A stretch of DNA of 64,000 nucleotides, from positions 83,637 to 147,636 of the IMG/VR virus record IMGVR_UViG_3300024264_000006; one strand, written 5' to 3'. Under the pieces are notes generated by a model. The model was not told where the DNA came from, did not search any database, and saw only the letters and a program-made list of their open reading frames with translations. This DNA comes from a virus. Below, piece by piece: positions 48,183 through 57,396 of this stretch (position 1 is the stretch's first letter; each line of letters begins with the position of its first letter). The position numbers and the translations under genes were made by a program.

Positions 48183-49694
48183 TTATACTCCTAAATCATC
48201 TTCGTCATCGTCACCCTTTGAATTCTCAGACTCGACTTCATCTTTCATTTGATCGATGGATTCGTCTGACATCATCATGACGTTCTTCATTACCCACTCA
48301 CGTGAGAAATATTCACCAACATAATTAGTGATCCTATCCATTGTGTCCAGTCTCTCTCTTAAGAGTTCTGCGTTTTTAAGTTCAGTAAAGTGGTTGTCAC
48401 GAATAAAGTCAATGACGATATTGTTTTTCCACACTTCCCAATCATCCTCAGTAATAATACCTTTGAGGATTAGTTGCTTCTTGAGAATACCCAAGAACAA
48501 CATAGAGAATCTTCTACGCAGTCTGTCCACAAACTTTTGAAACTTAACTTCGTCTCGACTGATCTCTGTTGATCTACCAAGACTAAACTGAGCTTCTTGT
48601 TCCAGTCTATTTATTGGAACGTTAAGTGATCGATACAATCTCTTTTGGAAGTAGATAATATCATCAATCTGACCAAGGTTCTCACCGCCAGGCAGTGTAG
48701 AAATCTCAGTCCCTTTGCCACCTTCTCTACGAGGTAACCAAAAGTCTTCTAACATAGACATGTGTTTACGATCATCTTTGATCTGTCCAGTACTTGCATC
48801 ATAGACTAACTTGTTTCTATAACGAGTCATGATGTCTTTCATGTGTTGTTCAGCCTTACCAGTAGGTAAGTTACCAACATCTATGTAAAAAATTCTTCTC
48901 TCTGGTGCACGTGCAAGACGATAGATTACCAAAGAGTCTTCCATCATACGCAATTGGTTGATGGGTTTAATTGACTTGTGTAGGTAGGATATTACACGCT
49001 TTCTTTGTGCGTCTAACAATCCAGAAGTTACATACGAAACAGAATCAGTAGACATCTTGACGCCTGTTCTTGTTCCTTGTTTCTCTTGGAAAACATAAAA
49101 CTCGTTGACCTTATCAACGATCTTGGCGTCAGTCTTTGTATCTTTTTTGTATTTAACCTCTTTTACTTTACGAACCTTGGAGGCATCGATAGGACGAATT
49201 TCCTGAATACCAGCCTTCATATTAGATTCGTTTACTACGAGGTGGTGAACCAAACGTCCATCCACATACCATGACCTAAAGATGTCATGTGCGTTATCAT
49301 TGAAGTTCAACATCGAACAGATGTTATCAAACTCTTCAACAATAATCTTTTTAATCTTGTCGGACGCATCTACTTTGTCCAGACTAATTTCTACAGAGGA
49401 TTCTAAATCAGATGCACTGATAGACTCATTGATGATGTCTTCAACAGCTGCATCGACTTCAGGGTGTTCTGCAACACCACGATACTTCTTAATTAATTCT
49501 GCATTATCTTTTGCGCCATCACCTTCAATGTCAATAAATTGACCGAAGTGGGCCCCAGAGGCAGTAACGTACCCCGCACCATCTTCATCCGCTTTCGGAA
49601 CGATGGACGGTAATTTCTCAGGTTTCTTATCTTGATTCGCTCTTTTTATTTCGAATCCGAAAAGTTTAATGATGCTATTACTTTCTTCTGCCAT
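48183..49694 (-). CDS. 20: Portal protein gp20
   Basis: 503 residues (T4: 524). The order of blocks is typical: VAEHPEVDAAVEDIINESI near residues 72-90, SWYVDGRLVHHLV, RMMEDSLVIYRLARAPERRI, EISTLPGGENLGQIDDIIYF and LNVPINRLEQEAQFSLGRST. It forms the dodecameric DNA gate to which terminase and neck attach. Operon with gp67. Confidence 0.97.
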   Translation of the reverse strand: MAEESNSIIKLFGFEIKRANQDKKPEKLPSIVPKADEDGAGYVTASGAHFGQFIDIEGDGAKDNAELIKKYRGVAEHPEVDAAVEDIINESISASDLESSVEISLDKVDASDKIKKIIVEEFDNICSMLNFNDNAHDIFRSWYVDGRLVHHLVVNESNMKAGIQEIRPIDASKVRKVKEVKYKKDTKTDAKIVDKVNEFYVFQEKQGTRTGVKMSTDSVSYVTSGLLDAQRKRVISYLHKSIKPINQLRMMEDSLVIYRLARAPERRIFYIDVGNLPTGKAEQHMKDIMTRYRNKLVYDASTGQIKDDRKHMSMLEDFWLPRREGGKGTEISTLPGGENLGQIDDIIYFQKRLYRSLNVPINRLEQEAQFSLGRSTEISRDEVKFQKFVDRLRRRFSMLFLGILKKQLILKGIITEDDWEVWKNNIVIDFIRDNHFTELKNAELLRERLDTMDRITNYVGEYFSREWVMKNVMMMSDESIDQMKDEVESENSKGDDDEDDLGV

Positions 49695-49717
49695 ATCTCG
49701 CTTCTTTTGATAAAGTG

Positions 49718-49736
49718 CGGGGGCTAATTGCCCCCG
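49718..49736 (-). terminator. Hairpin after gp19
   Basis: CGGGGGC/GCCCCCG with a 5-base loop, 21 bases past the gp19 stop. No clear U-run follows, so it may stabilise the tail mRNA rather than terminate. Confidence 0.55.
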
Positions 49737-49757
49737 ACTCTATTACTTATACTAGTC

Positions 49758-50285
49758 TTAACTAGTTGTGTCAGATTCCCAGTATTGGACTTGGAACTCA
49801 ACCGTAAACTCTTCGATCTGATCTACTGTTTCGTAGTTAACATCGATTGCAGCTACGTTGGTTGGGAAACAACCACGGAACTGATAAGTTTTAATGGTCT
49901 CGCCATCTTTGTCCAATTGCTCAACAATTAAATCTGCTTCATATTCAACAGGGTTGGTCAGACCAGTATTAGCACTGTGTGCATTGATACCGTTCATCCA
50001 TCGTTCCATTGCGTTTCTAACATTGAAGTCTGTATCGTTGATAATAGTCGTTGTCCATGTTTCAAACGTTCTATCACCAGCAATCTTCAATTGTCGTCCA
50101 CGGAAAGGAACTTCAACCACGTTCATTACTGAAGCGGGTAATTGTGCAGCCTTACATAGGAAGGATGTCAATTCGACATCGCCTCCAGCGTAAGCGGGAA
50201 AGTTGACAGTCGCTTTAAAAAGATTGGGACGTGCGCCCCCGCCTCTTAGCTTCGACTTAAAGTCATCTACGCCTAAAATTGCCAT
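49758..50285 (-). CDS. 19: Tail tube protein gp19
   Basis: 175 residues (T4: 163). ARPNLFKATVNFPAY at the N-terminus, LPASVMNVVEVPFRGRQLKI and FETWTTTIINDTDFNVRNAM match the gp19 tube fold, ending in YQFRGCFPTNVAAIDVNYET and a final strand. It stacks as hexamers inside the sheath. Directly after gp18, as in T4. Confidence 0.95.
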   Translation of the reverse strand: MAILGVDDFKSKLRGGGARPNLFKATVNFPAYAGGDVELTSFLCKAAQLPASVMNVVEVPFRGRQLKIAGDRTFETWTTTIINDTDFNVRNAMERWMNGINAHSANTGLTNPVEYEADLIVEQLDKDGETIKTYQFRGCFPTNVAAIDVNYETVDQIEEFTVEFQVQYWESDTTS

Positions 50286-50298
50286 CTTTCTCTACTCC

Positions 50299-52092
50299 TT
50301 AAACTGTGCCAACGACTTCTTCAAAGTCTACACCACTACGAACTGCGACAAAATTCAATGTCACGAAGTTAATAGAACGTGCAGGCTTAATGAAGATAGA
50401 AGCGACAAATTCGTTTCTGTCAATCACAGCCGGTGTGTTGTTTGTTTCATCACAAACAACCTTAAAGTCTGTAATACCTCTTCGACCCTTGATCTCACGA
50501 AGTAAAGGTTCTACAACATTCACAAACTCAGCACGAGTAAACTCGTCATTGAATTCGAAGAGAATGTTCTTAGCAGCTTGTGCGATTGACTTCTCAACAC
50601 CGATAAACAATCTTCGGACGTTGATTCTGTCAAATGCAGAAGGTCTAAGTTCATGAGTCTTGTCACCATACAATACAATACCTACGCCTGGGATATTAGC
50701 CACAGGGTTGACATTTGCTTTATATAGTGCGTCTCTCTGCGCTTTATTTGGAGAGTGTGCAATATCTGTTACTGCCAGATAGCTACCACGTCTCTGCCCA
50801 GCTGGAGAGAACCAAGGAGCAGCAACAAAGTCTGTTGCAGCCATGATTCCAGCAGTTGAGGAGTTAGCAGGAATATAAATGTATTGATCGTTATATTTAT
50901 CAAACACCTTGAGGTAGTTATTATCTACGATCAAGTATGAACTGTTTGATAGTGAATTTGCAAACGAAATGGCATTCGTATTTGCAGCACTGGTTGTTAC
51001 ACCAATGATTCCATCTCTGTTAGGAGAAACTGGAACCACACAGTCCTTGCGGTCTTTTGCAATTGCGTTACAATAGTTTGCGATTGTTACAGCGTCAGAG
51101 TCATTAGATGACTGAGGCGGAATCAGGAAGTCTACCTGAAGAGCTTCTGCGTCATCAAACAGATCGAATCCTGTTGTAACTTGACTATTAGTCAAATCAG
51201 CAGAGTTTGATCCACCGCCCAATTTAATTTGAGAGATGTCGTTTGTCCATGCAGATACGCCTGTAGAGTAATCTACTGCGCTGTCCACTGAAGGGGTCTT
51301 ACCCCAGTTTTGCCCGATATTTGCATGAGAAGAACCAAATGCAGAGTCATCTGCAAAGATGTTGTTCCATACATATCCCGATTGCGTGTTGATTACATCG
51401 GAAATATAGTTCGGAGAACCATCCGGTGTAACAGCACCTTTAGCAACAGACAGGTGAGGGAATGTTTCCAACACTGTGCCTGGCGTTCCAGTGAATGACC
51501 CAGTTCGGTCAATAACCGCTACGTGTACTTCGTCTTTAGATGCACCGTTTTCGGTTGCATAAGCAGAAGTAGTTGGTTCACGATCAAATGAACCTTTGTA
51601 TGACCAACCACCAAAAAAGTCGTTGCCATCGGAATCGCTTGCTGGACAGAATGCTACTGTCAATGCATTACCCAGTGAGCCTGGATATTTTGCAATGAAC
51701 GATCCTGTATTTAGCGTTCCCGCCTTGACAGAAGAAGAAACATTAGTTTCCCAATCTTGAAGGTTCTCAACGGTTGCTGAGTCGCTGGTTAGTTTTGTAA
51801 CAGCACTGTGTGCGTTAGTGCCTCCATTGTTACCACGAACAATGTAGAGGCTGTTTGTGTACTTCAAGAAGTACGATGCGCTATGGAAATCCACAGCATT
51901 ATCTTCGTTAGGCGCTGCGAACGCTCTCACCAGTCCAGATTCGTCTGCCACTAGTGTTTGCGAGTTTACAGGCCCCCAACGAAAGTTCCCAACAAATGCG
52001 CCTACAGAAGTCGATACATTGGGCGCTACACCCGAAAGATCGATTTCTCTGATCGTAATTGCTGGAGACAGAGACGGTGATAGTAATGCCAT
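50299..52092 (-). CDS. 18: Tail sheath protein gp18
   Basis: 597 residues (T4: 659). It starts with SLSPAITIREIDLSGVAPNV, includes GAFVGNFRWGPVN, and ends with the conserved sheath C-terminal domain (INVRRLFIGVEKSIAQAAKN, ADIKGRRGITDFKVVCD-type strand, SINFVTLNFVAVRSGVDFEE). It contracts to drive the tube. Variable outer domains lie in the middle. A late box precedes it by 66 bases. Confidence 0.97.
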   Translation of the reverse strand: MALLSPSLSPAITIREIDLSGVAPNVSTSVGAFVGNFRWGPVNSQTLVADESGLVRAFAAPNEDNAVDFHSASYFLKYTNSLYIVRGNNGGTNAHSAVTKLTSDSATVENLQDWETNVSSSVKAGTLNTGSFIAKYPGSLGNALTVAFCPASDSDGNDFFGGWSYKGSFDREPTTSAYATENGASKDEVHVAVIDRTGSFTGTPGTVLETFPHLSVAKGAVTPDGSPNYISDVINTQSGYVWNNIFADDSAFGSSHANIGQNWGKTPSVDSAVDYSTGVSAWTNDISQIKLGGGSNSADLTNSQVTTGFDLFDDAEALQVDFLIPPQSSNDSDAVTIANYCNAIAKDRKDCVVPVSPNRDGIIGVTTSAANTNAISFANSLSNSSYLIVDNNYLKVFDKYNDQYIYIPANSSTAGIMAATDFVAAPWFSPAGQRRGSYLAVTDIAHSPNKAQRDALYKANVNPVANIPGVGIVLYGDKTHELRPSAFDRINVRRLFIGVEKSIAQAAKNILFEFNDEFTRAEFVNVVEPLLREIKGRRGITDFKVVCDETNNTPAVIDRNEFVASIFIKPARSINFVTLNFVAVRSGVDFEEVVGTV

Positions 52093-52157
52093 AACTGTTA
52101 TCCTTTTCGTTTACAAATTATAAGTGAGTTCATAATACGGTTTTTATCAATCAGTAT

Positions 52158-52165
52158 TATTTATA
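52158..52165 (-). promoter_or_regulatory. T4-type late promoter box
   Basis: TATAAATA on the minus strand in the gap between gp17 and gp18, 66 bases before the gp18 ATG. Confidence 0.75.
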
Positions 52166-52177
52166 ATTTTTAAGTTT

Positions 52178-53791
52178 CTACCAATCATCTTGACGCCATA
52201 CCTGCCATTCATTTGCGAGGTTACTCTCTTCAGCTTCGATGGCTGCGATAGCGTCACTACCATCATCAATAAACCCAAAAGCGGGTACATCATTTGCAAT
52301 TGACTGCATTTTTTCATCAAATAACATTTGTTTAAGGTTTATATCGGTCATGTCCCCAAAGAATTGTGTTGATGCAAAGTATCCAAACATCACGAGATTC
52401 ATCATTAAATCATCGTGGTTACCGTCTGAGGCCTCGTAGGACTGTCCTCTTGCGGTAAATGTAGACACCTCTAAGATTGTATTCTCATCTACAATTTCAA
52501 GCTTGCCATTTTCAAGAATATCCTTTATACTAGAACATCCAAGTCTTTTGACCTTACGGTTCATTTCAATACCAAGGCCAGAGGACTTTACGGAAGAGGT
52601 CACATGTAGGTGTTCGTATTCTAAATCGTGATATAGTCCATTACACACCACACCACCCTGATCATTTGCCTCTACGACCACATATGCGTCATTGTAGAGA
52701 ATCGCATACTTATAGATAATATTTGGAAAGAGTATTGGAGATATAGTATTACAGCGATACACCGCAACTTGTTTGAAAGGTTGGACTGCAATATCGATAA
52801 CCGTAAAGGTAGAATAATCCTGACCTCTTCCTTTTGATACGTCCACAGTAAAGATGTAATCATGATCTTTAACTGGATGGTCATATACAATTAGATCGCC
52901 ACCCTCAAGAAATTCTTTTGGTGGCTTCGACCTCAATGAGAGTAAAGTCTCTGCATTGATTAGGGTATCGCCGGTTCCAAAAAAGGTGTTACCGAATTCT
53001 TGGTCGAACTGTAACTGTGATGTGTTGGAAACAGTCTGTTCCTTCCACTTCTCATCACGGCCAGGCACGTCCCACCAATCTACTTGAAAAGACTTGTACT
53101 CATTGATTCCTTGAACTGCACCTTCCCAAACCTTGTGGAATGTATTTCCTATACCGTTGGCTGTTGACGTGATAATAACTTTCGTGTCTTTACCAGCAGA
53201 GACAACAGGGTAGGTAGAAGTATAGAATTCATTAGCACGTTCAACGAAAGCAAACTCATCAAGAAACAGTAGGTTAACAGACATACCACGAATAGAACTA
53301 CCGCTAGTGGCAGCAGCAATAATCCGACTATTGTTGGAAAATTCGATACTACCTTTGTTGAGTGCTTTGCAGCCCGGCTGCAAAAAGAACGGTAGGTTTT
53401 CGAGAGCAAGAGTAACACGTCCTAACATCTCCCTTGCGGTTGCACCTTTATTGGCAAGGATTGCAATCGTCTTTTCTGTATGAAAAATGGCATACCATAA
53501 AAGATATACTACACTGGAAATCGATTTACCACTCTGTCTACATGCAAGAACAATAGAGAATCTATTATCATTGAAATGTTCAAACATCTTTTCTTGGTAT
53601 GGATACAAGTCAAAGTTGACAAGACCCTTATCCAATGATATAATCTTCACATAGGTTCGAGCAAAGTATGCGGGGTCGTTCATACACTTCGCATACTCTT
53701 TAATTTTTGTTTCATCCCATTCTTCATTAACCCCGTCTTTCTTTACGTTAGGGTTACCAAGGTAGGATTCTTTATTCAGGAGGGGGTTCAA
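52178..53791 (-). CDS. 17: Terminase large subunit gp17
   Basis: 537 residues (T4: 610). ATPase: Walker A variant LACRQSGKSISS (about residues 82-93) and Walker B NLLFLDEFAF (about 173-182). Nuclease: FTVDVSKGRGQDYSTF (about 315) with further acidic residues near DGNHDDLMMNL. It pumps DNA into the prohead and cuts concatemers. Overlaps gp16 by 20 bases. Confidence 0.97.
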   Translation of the reverse strand: MNPLLNKESYLGNPNVKKDGVNEEWDETKIKEYAKCMNDPAYFARTYVKIISLDKGLVNFDLYPYQEKMFEHFNDNRFSIVLACRQSGKSISSVVYLLWYAIFHTEKTIAILANKGATAREMLGRVTLALENLPFFLQPGCKALNKGSIEFSNNSRIIAAATSGSSIRGMSVNLLFLDEFAFVERANEFYTSTYPVVSAGKDTKVIITSTANGIGNTFHKVWEGAVQGINEYKSFQVDWWDVPGRDEKWKEQTVSNTSQLQFDQEFGNTFFGTGDTLINAETLLSLRSKPPKEFLEGGDLIVYDHPVKDHDYIFTVDVSKGRGQDYSTFTVIDIAVQPFKQVAVYRCNTISPILFPNIIYKYAILYNDAYVVVEANDQGGVVCNGLYHDLEYEHLHVTSSVKSSGLGIEMNRKVKRLGCSSIKDILENGKLEIVDENTILEVSTFTARGQSYEASDGNHDDLMMNLVMFGYFASTQFFGDMTDINLKQMLFDEKMQSIANDVPAFGFIDDGSDAIAAIEAEESNLANEWQVWRQDDW

Positions 53792-54125
53792 CGTCTATCA
53801 CCTTAGCTTTTTCATTCTGTAGAAGTCGTTGTAAGTCGCTTGTTGATCCAAGAAATAAATTATTATTGGTTGTGTTCCCAAGTTTTTTGGGATCATCTTC
53901 ACGATCTATTTCTTTCTTTTGTTTATTCAGAGCCATGAGTTTGTCGTTGATGTCTGCCATGTTTTTCATCATACCAGACAATACTTCAAACGCACGAGGA
54001 TGTTCGCTTTCACGTGCTACCTCAATCATGAGTTCCATACTCTCTCTACCTTTTTCTAGTAGATCGTAGTATGTCTCTCTTGAGTATTGGTAATCATTAT
54101 CTACATTATCATTACGTTTTGTCAT
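53772..54125 (-). CDS. 16: Terminase small subunit gp16
   Basis: 117 residues (T4: 164; marine relatives are shorter). The core ESEHPRAFEVLSGMMKNMAD and INDKLMALNKQKKE is diagnostic. It recognises DNA and stimulates gp17. Its start overlaps the gp15 stop. Confidence 0.9.
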   Translation of the reverse strand: MTKRNDNVDNDYQYSRETYYDLLEKGRESMELMIEVARESEHPRAFEVLSGMMKNMADINDKLMALNKQKKEIDREDDPKKLGNTTNNNLFLGSTSDLQRLLQNEKAKVIDVEPPPE

Positions 54126-54892
54126 GCACTGCTATCCAAATATTGAATCAAAAATCCATAGTCGCTGTCGGGACTCACTCCTACAGGCGTTGGAGTTATG
54201 TTTATGTTCGTATAGAACGTATCACTGTCTCCCATAATATATAGATTATTATTAACTTCACGTATAATGCCTTGTTCAACATTAGGCCCATAGAATGCAA
54301 TTTTCATTGTAAAATCAAGATTATATATAATGGTTCTTCTCTGTTCTAGTGCACCCTCAAAAGTATCTTCGAAAGAAACCCCTTCAAGTACTACAGGCAC
54401 ATCTTCTTTGACATCTGGGAGATCAGAGAATGGTTTTATCGTCACCGTATATTGTGGTGCGAAATACGGTATAATTTGTTCTACTATTTGTAACGCATCA
54501 TCCTGAGACTTTGCGTAAATACTTAATTGAAATGATACGTCATAAGGTACAGACGTAAACATTTTGTACCTTTTAGTAATGTCATTTTCAAATTCGTTTT
54601 GAACACGGTTTACTTTAGGTAATTGTCTTGCTGGGTCATAGGTCATCTGAGTAATTTCAAATGACATACGAGGAAGTTTCATCGCAACTTTACGTTCTGC
54701 TTCCTCTCCCTTTGACATCTCTGCCAGTCTTTGGATAAAGTTTCTCTTAGGCGCATAAGATAAAGGCACCTTTACCTGAGAAATAATCTCACCGCCAGCA
54801 TTTGCTCTGAGGACGTGCAAGTCGTTAAACAACGATCCGAATACAGATACCGCTGTTCTAACTCTCTTGTGATAAAAATGTGTTCCAAACAT
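54122..54892 (-). CDS. 15: Tail completion/sheath stabiliser gp15
   Basis: 256 residues (T4: 272). Begins MFGTHFYHKRVRTAVSVFGS, with VPLSYAPKRNFIQRLAEM and PRMSFEITQMTYDPARQLPK, characteristic of gp15. It caps the tail and joins it to the neck. Order gp13-gp14-gp15-gp16-gp17 follows T4. Confidence 0.95.
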   Translation of the reverse strand: MFGTHFYHKRVRTAVSVFGSLFNDLHVLRANAGGEIISQVKVPLSYAPKRNFIQRLAEMSKGEEAERKVAMKLPRMSFEITQMTYDPARQLPKVNRVQNEFENDITKRYKMFTSVPYDVSFQLSIYAKSQDDALQIVEQIIPYFAPQYTVTIKPFSDLPDVKEDVPVVLEGVSFEDTFEGALEQRRTIIYNLDFTMKIAFYGPNVEQGIIREVNNNLYIMGDSDTFYTNINITPTPVGVSPDSDYGFLIQYLDSSA

Positions 54893-56601
54893 TATTCCAT
54901 GTCTCCAAAGGGATTAGATTCGGAGAAGTCTAGGAAGTCACCCTCAAAATCATCAAATATCGTGTTCTGAGATTCCTGTTGAATCTCTTGTAATTCTTCT
55001 ACCAGACTGGGAACCCAACTTGCATTCGCACCTGATATAGGACGATTAACATTGAACTGTCGGTATTCTCCATCTGTAGAACCACAGTGAGCCAATTGAA
55101 GAACTCTATCAGAGTCACTCCAGTCTGTAACCTCACCCTTCATAGTATATGTAGAGTTTACTTGAGATACTACTTCCCCAATAATAAAGTTACCACCCGA
55201 ATCTGGGGCAGAGAATATTGGAGATGGTGCATTTGAATACAAGAATCCTGACGTAACTAATGTTAGTCCGGTTACACTACCTGTTGTTGCATCAATCGTA
55301 GCAGTAGCAGTAGCTGGTGTTCCGTCCGCATGTTCTAGTGTTATTGTATTAGAACCACTATCGTTCACTGAGGTTGGTACTGTAAAGTCTGAGTCTCCTA
55401 CTAGAGTACTTACACTACCAGCTCGGAAATGAATCTCATCTAGGTTACCCGCAGTAACTTTCCAGTCTGTACCACCGAAGGTTCTACTAGAAAATGCACC
55501 CAACGAGTATCCTGAAGACGTTGCAAATGGATCAGTATAACCAATAGCAGAGTCCATTTCCTTTGTACCATTTACCCACACATGAACATCACCTGAATCT
55601 AAAGCAAACGCAATATGTTCAAATGAACCACGAGTAAGAGTAGAAGTACTTGCAACTCTAGGGGTTGCCATTCCACTTCCCCTTTGGTATACTAATGCAC
55701 CAGATGAGTTTATACCCCACATGGTTTGATTGCCGGCACTATCACCACCGTGTAACAATATAGAAGAGAATTCTCCAGCAGATGGATACTCACTAACACG
55801 GATAAACATGTCTACCACACCGTTATCGGATGGAAACAAGAAAGAGTCTTCTACGCCCAGAGCCTGTGACATGTCGATACTGTTCCTACCAAAATAAGAT
55901 ATGTCACCTGAATCGGGTTGTGGGAAGGTTACCGTTGGCGCAGTTGTATAACCACGTCCAGCTGTAGACAGAGATATGGTGTCCACACCACCGGCTTGGT
56001 TGATTGTTGAACCAGCAGTAGGTAAACTACCAAAACTATCTCTTGTTCTCATAGTAAGTTTATACTGGAAGGCACCTTCGTACTCAATATCGTCTATGGT
56101 ATCAATACCAGTATCAAAGTCTTCATCGTTGTATTCGAACAATTCAGCTTGTAGTCTAAACGTAGGCAGATTACTTAGTTGATAGAATGGCGTCTCAGTT
56201 TCTACTTTGTTAATTTGGAAGATAGATTTGGAGAGAGACAGATAAATGACATCGCCTTCTCTTGGTCGAAACTTGTTTGAATCTAAGTAGTTACCGATAA
56301 GTTGTTTCCAACGTTTACGAGCAACTACGAATGTGGCTTGATCTCTTAGTTCAATACCAAATTTTGTGAACAGGTCACCCTCACCTTCGAATCCTTCAGT
56401 GTTCTCAATGTACATCTCTATTTTGTAGGCGTCAGAGAAACGTGAGGGTACATCATCAAGGAATACTTTATCCTTGTTGACTATTTCTCTTGGTATGTAG
56501 TAAACGTCCTGACCGTAGAACTTTAAAGACTCAATTACGATGTCTTCATAAAGGTTTTGTTCCGATCTGACTGTTTGACTGATATATGGATTTGTTGCCA
56601 C
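54892..56601 (-). CDS. 14: Neck protein gp14 with inserted lectin-like (LamG) domain
   Basis: 569 residues, over twice T4 gp14 (256). Residues 1-190 are gp14 (NPYISQTVRSEQNLYEDIVI, LKFYGQDVYYIPREIVNKD), and the end (about 475-569) is the gp14 C-terminus. Between them are two 'GxGYt.APtvtF'-type beta units (about 203-230 and 425-465). A LamG/concanavalin-like sandwich lies at about 232-398, with VDMFIRVSEYPSAGEFSSIL, FEHIAFALDSGDVHVWVNG and NLDEIHF. This would decorate the neck with a carbohydrate-binding module. Confidence 0.85.
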   Translation of the reverse strand: MATNPYISQTVRSEQNLYEDIVIESLKFYGQDVYYIPREIVNKDKVFLDDVPSRFSDAYKIEMYIENTEGFEGEGDLFTKFGIELRDQATFVVARKRWKQLIGNYLDSNKFRPREGDVIYLSLSKSIFQINKVETETPFYQLSNLPTFRLQAELFEYNDEDFDTGIDTIDDIEYEGAFQYKLTMRTRDSFGSLPTAGSTINQAGGVDTISLSTAGRGYTTAPTVTFPQPDSGDISYFGRNSIDMSQALGVEDSFLFPSDNGVVDMFIRVSEYPSAGEFSSILLHGGDSAGNQTMWGINSSGALVYQRGSGMATPRVASTSTLTRGSFEHIAFALDSGDVHVWVNGTKEMDSAIGYTDPFATSSGYSLGAFSSRTFGGTDWKVTAGNLDEIHFRAGSVSTLVGDSDFTVPTSVNDSGSNTITLEHADGTPATATATIDATTGSVTGLTLVTSGFLYSNAPSPIFSAPDSGGNFIIGEVVSQVNSTYTMKGEVTDWSDSDRVLQLAHCGSTDGEYRQFNVNRPISGANASWVPSLVEELQEIQQESQNTIFDDFEGDFLDFSESNPFGDME

Positions 56602-56607
56602 GTCTTA

Positions 56608-57384
56608 TCACCCTATGAAGAAGACAGGGCCTACATCCTCTTCATCCCTAAACTTTTGCATTAATCTTTCCATGTCATTGAGAGCATCTTCATAGATTTG
56701 TCTCCCACTGATCGTCACTCCGCCGGGCAGTTGCATTCCTTCGAATTTTAAGAGGTTTATACCCCATTGTTTTTTGATCAAACACACAGTATATTCTTTA
56801 AGGAAAGCGTGGTTCCAAAGAGAATGGTTTATGGTCGTTGTCGTTGAGTTTGTTGATAGTTCTTTGAATCCATATCCTTCGATAACAATAAAATCTCCCA
56901 CGCTCAATTTTTCTTTATTTAAATAAAAGTGAAGTCTACCTTCCTGTCTATCGAAAGTGATTTCTGGTTGACCATTCAATTTCATGTCCAACAAAGATAA
57001 GTGTTGTTGCATCTGTTCGTAGTATGCTATGTCACCCGCAAAATTATTTAGGTCGGTAATATCATTCAACATCATTTGATATTTCACATCAAAAAAGTTG
57101 GTTGTCTGGGACATCGTGTTTACAGGAAACATTCTAACAATGGTCTGAATACGAGGAGCTGATTCATGAAGATCGATAAATCCATTGGTAATATCATCTT
57201 GAGTTACAGCGTGACTTACATAAAGGCGTCGAGTTCCATCTGGATGATGTTCACGAAACCATTGAATTGCTTCATCAACGTTATCTTCAAGCTGTTCGTC
57301 ATCTACATTAATTTCAACTACAGGAGCTCCTAACCTACGTAGGCACCAATCGGTGAACTCATCTCTACTATTTGGTATTGCCAT
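56608..57384 (-). CDS. 13: Neck protein gp13
   Basis: 258 residues (T4: 309). Begins with RDEFTDWCLRRLGAPVVEIN and VDEAIQWFREHHPDGTRRLY, and includes NHSLWNHAFLKEYTVCLIKK and MQLPGGVTISGRQIYEDALN, the gp13 core. It connects the portal to gp14 and the tail. Sits 12 bases after the large fibre gene. Confidence 0.95.
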   Translation of the reverse strand: MAIPNSRDEFTDWCLRRLGAPVVEINVDDEQLEDNVDEAIQWFREHHPDGTRRLYVSHAVTQDDITNGFIDLHESAPRIQTIVRMFPVNTMSQTTNFFDVKYQMMLNDITDLNNFAGDIAYYEQMQQHLSLLDMKLNGQPEITFDRQEGRLHFYLNKEKLSVGDFIVIEGYGFKELSTNSTTTTINHSLWNHAFLKEYTVCLIKKQWGINLLKFEGMQLPGGVTISGRQIYEDALNDMERLMQKFRDEEDVGPVFFIG

Positions 57385-57396
57385 TATACTGTCCTA

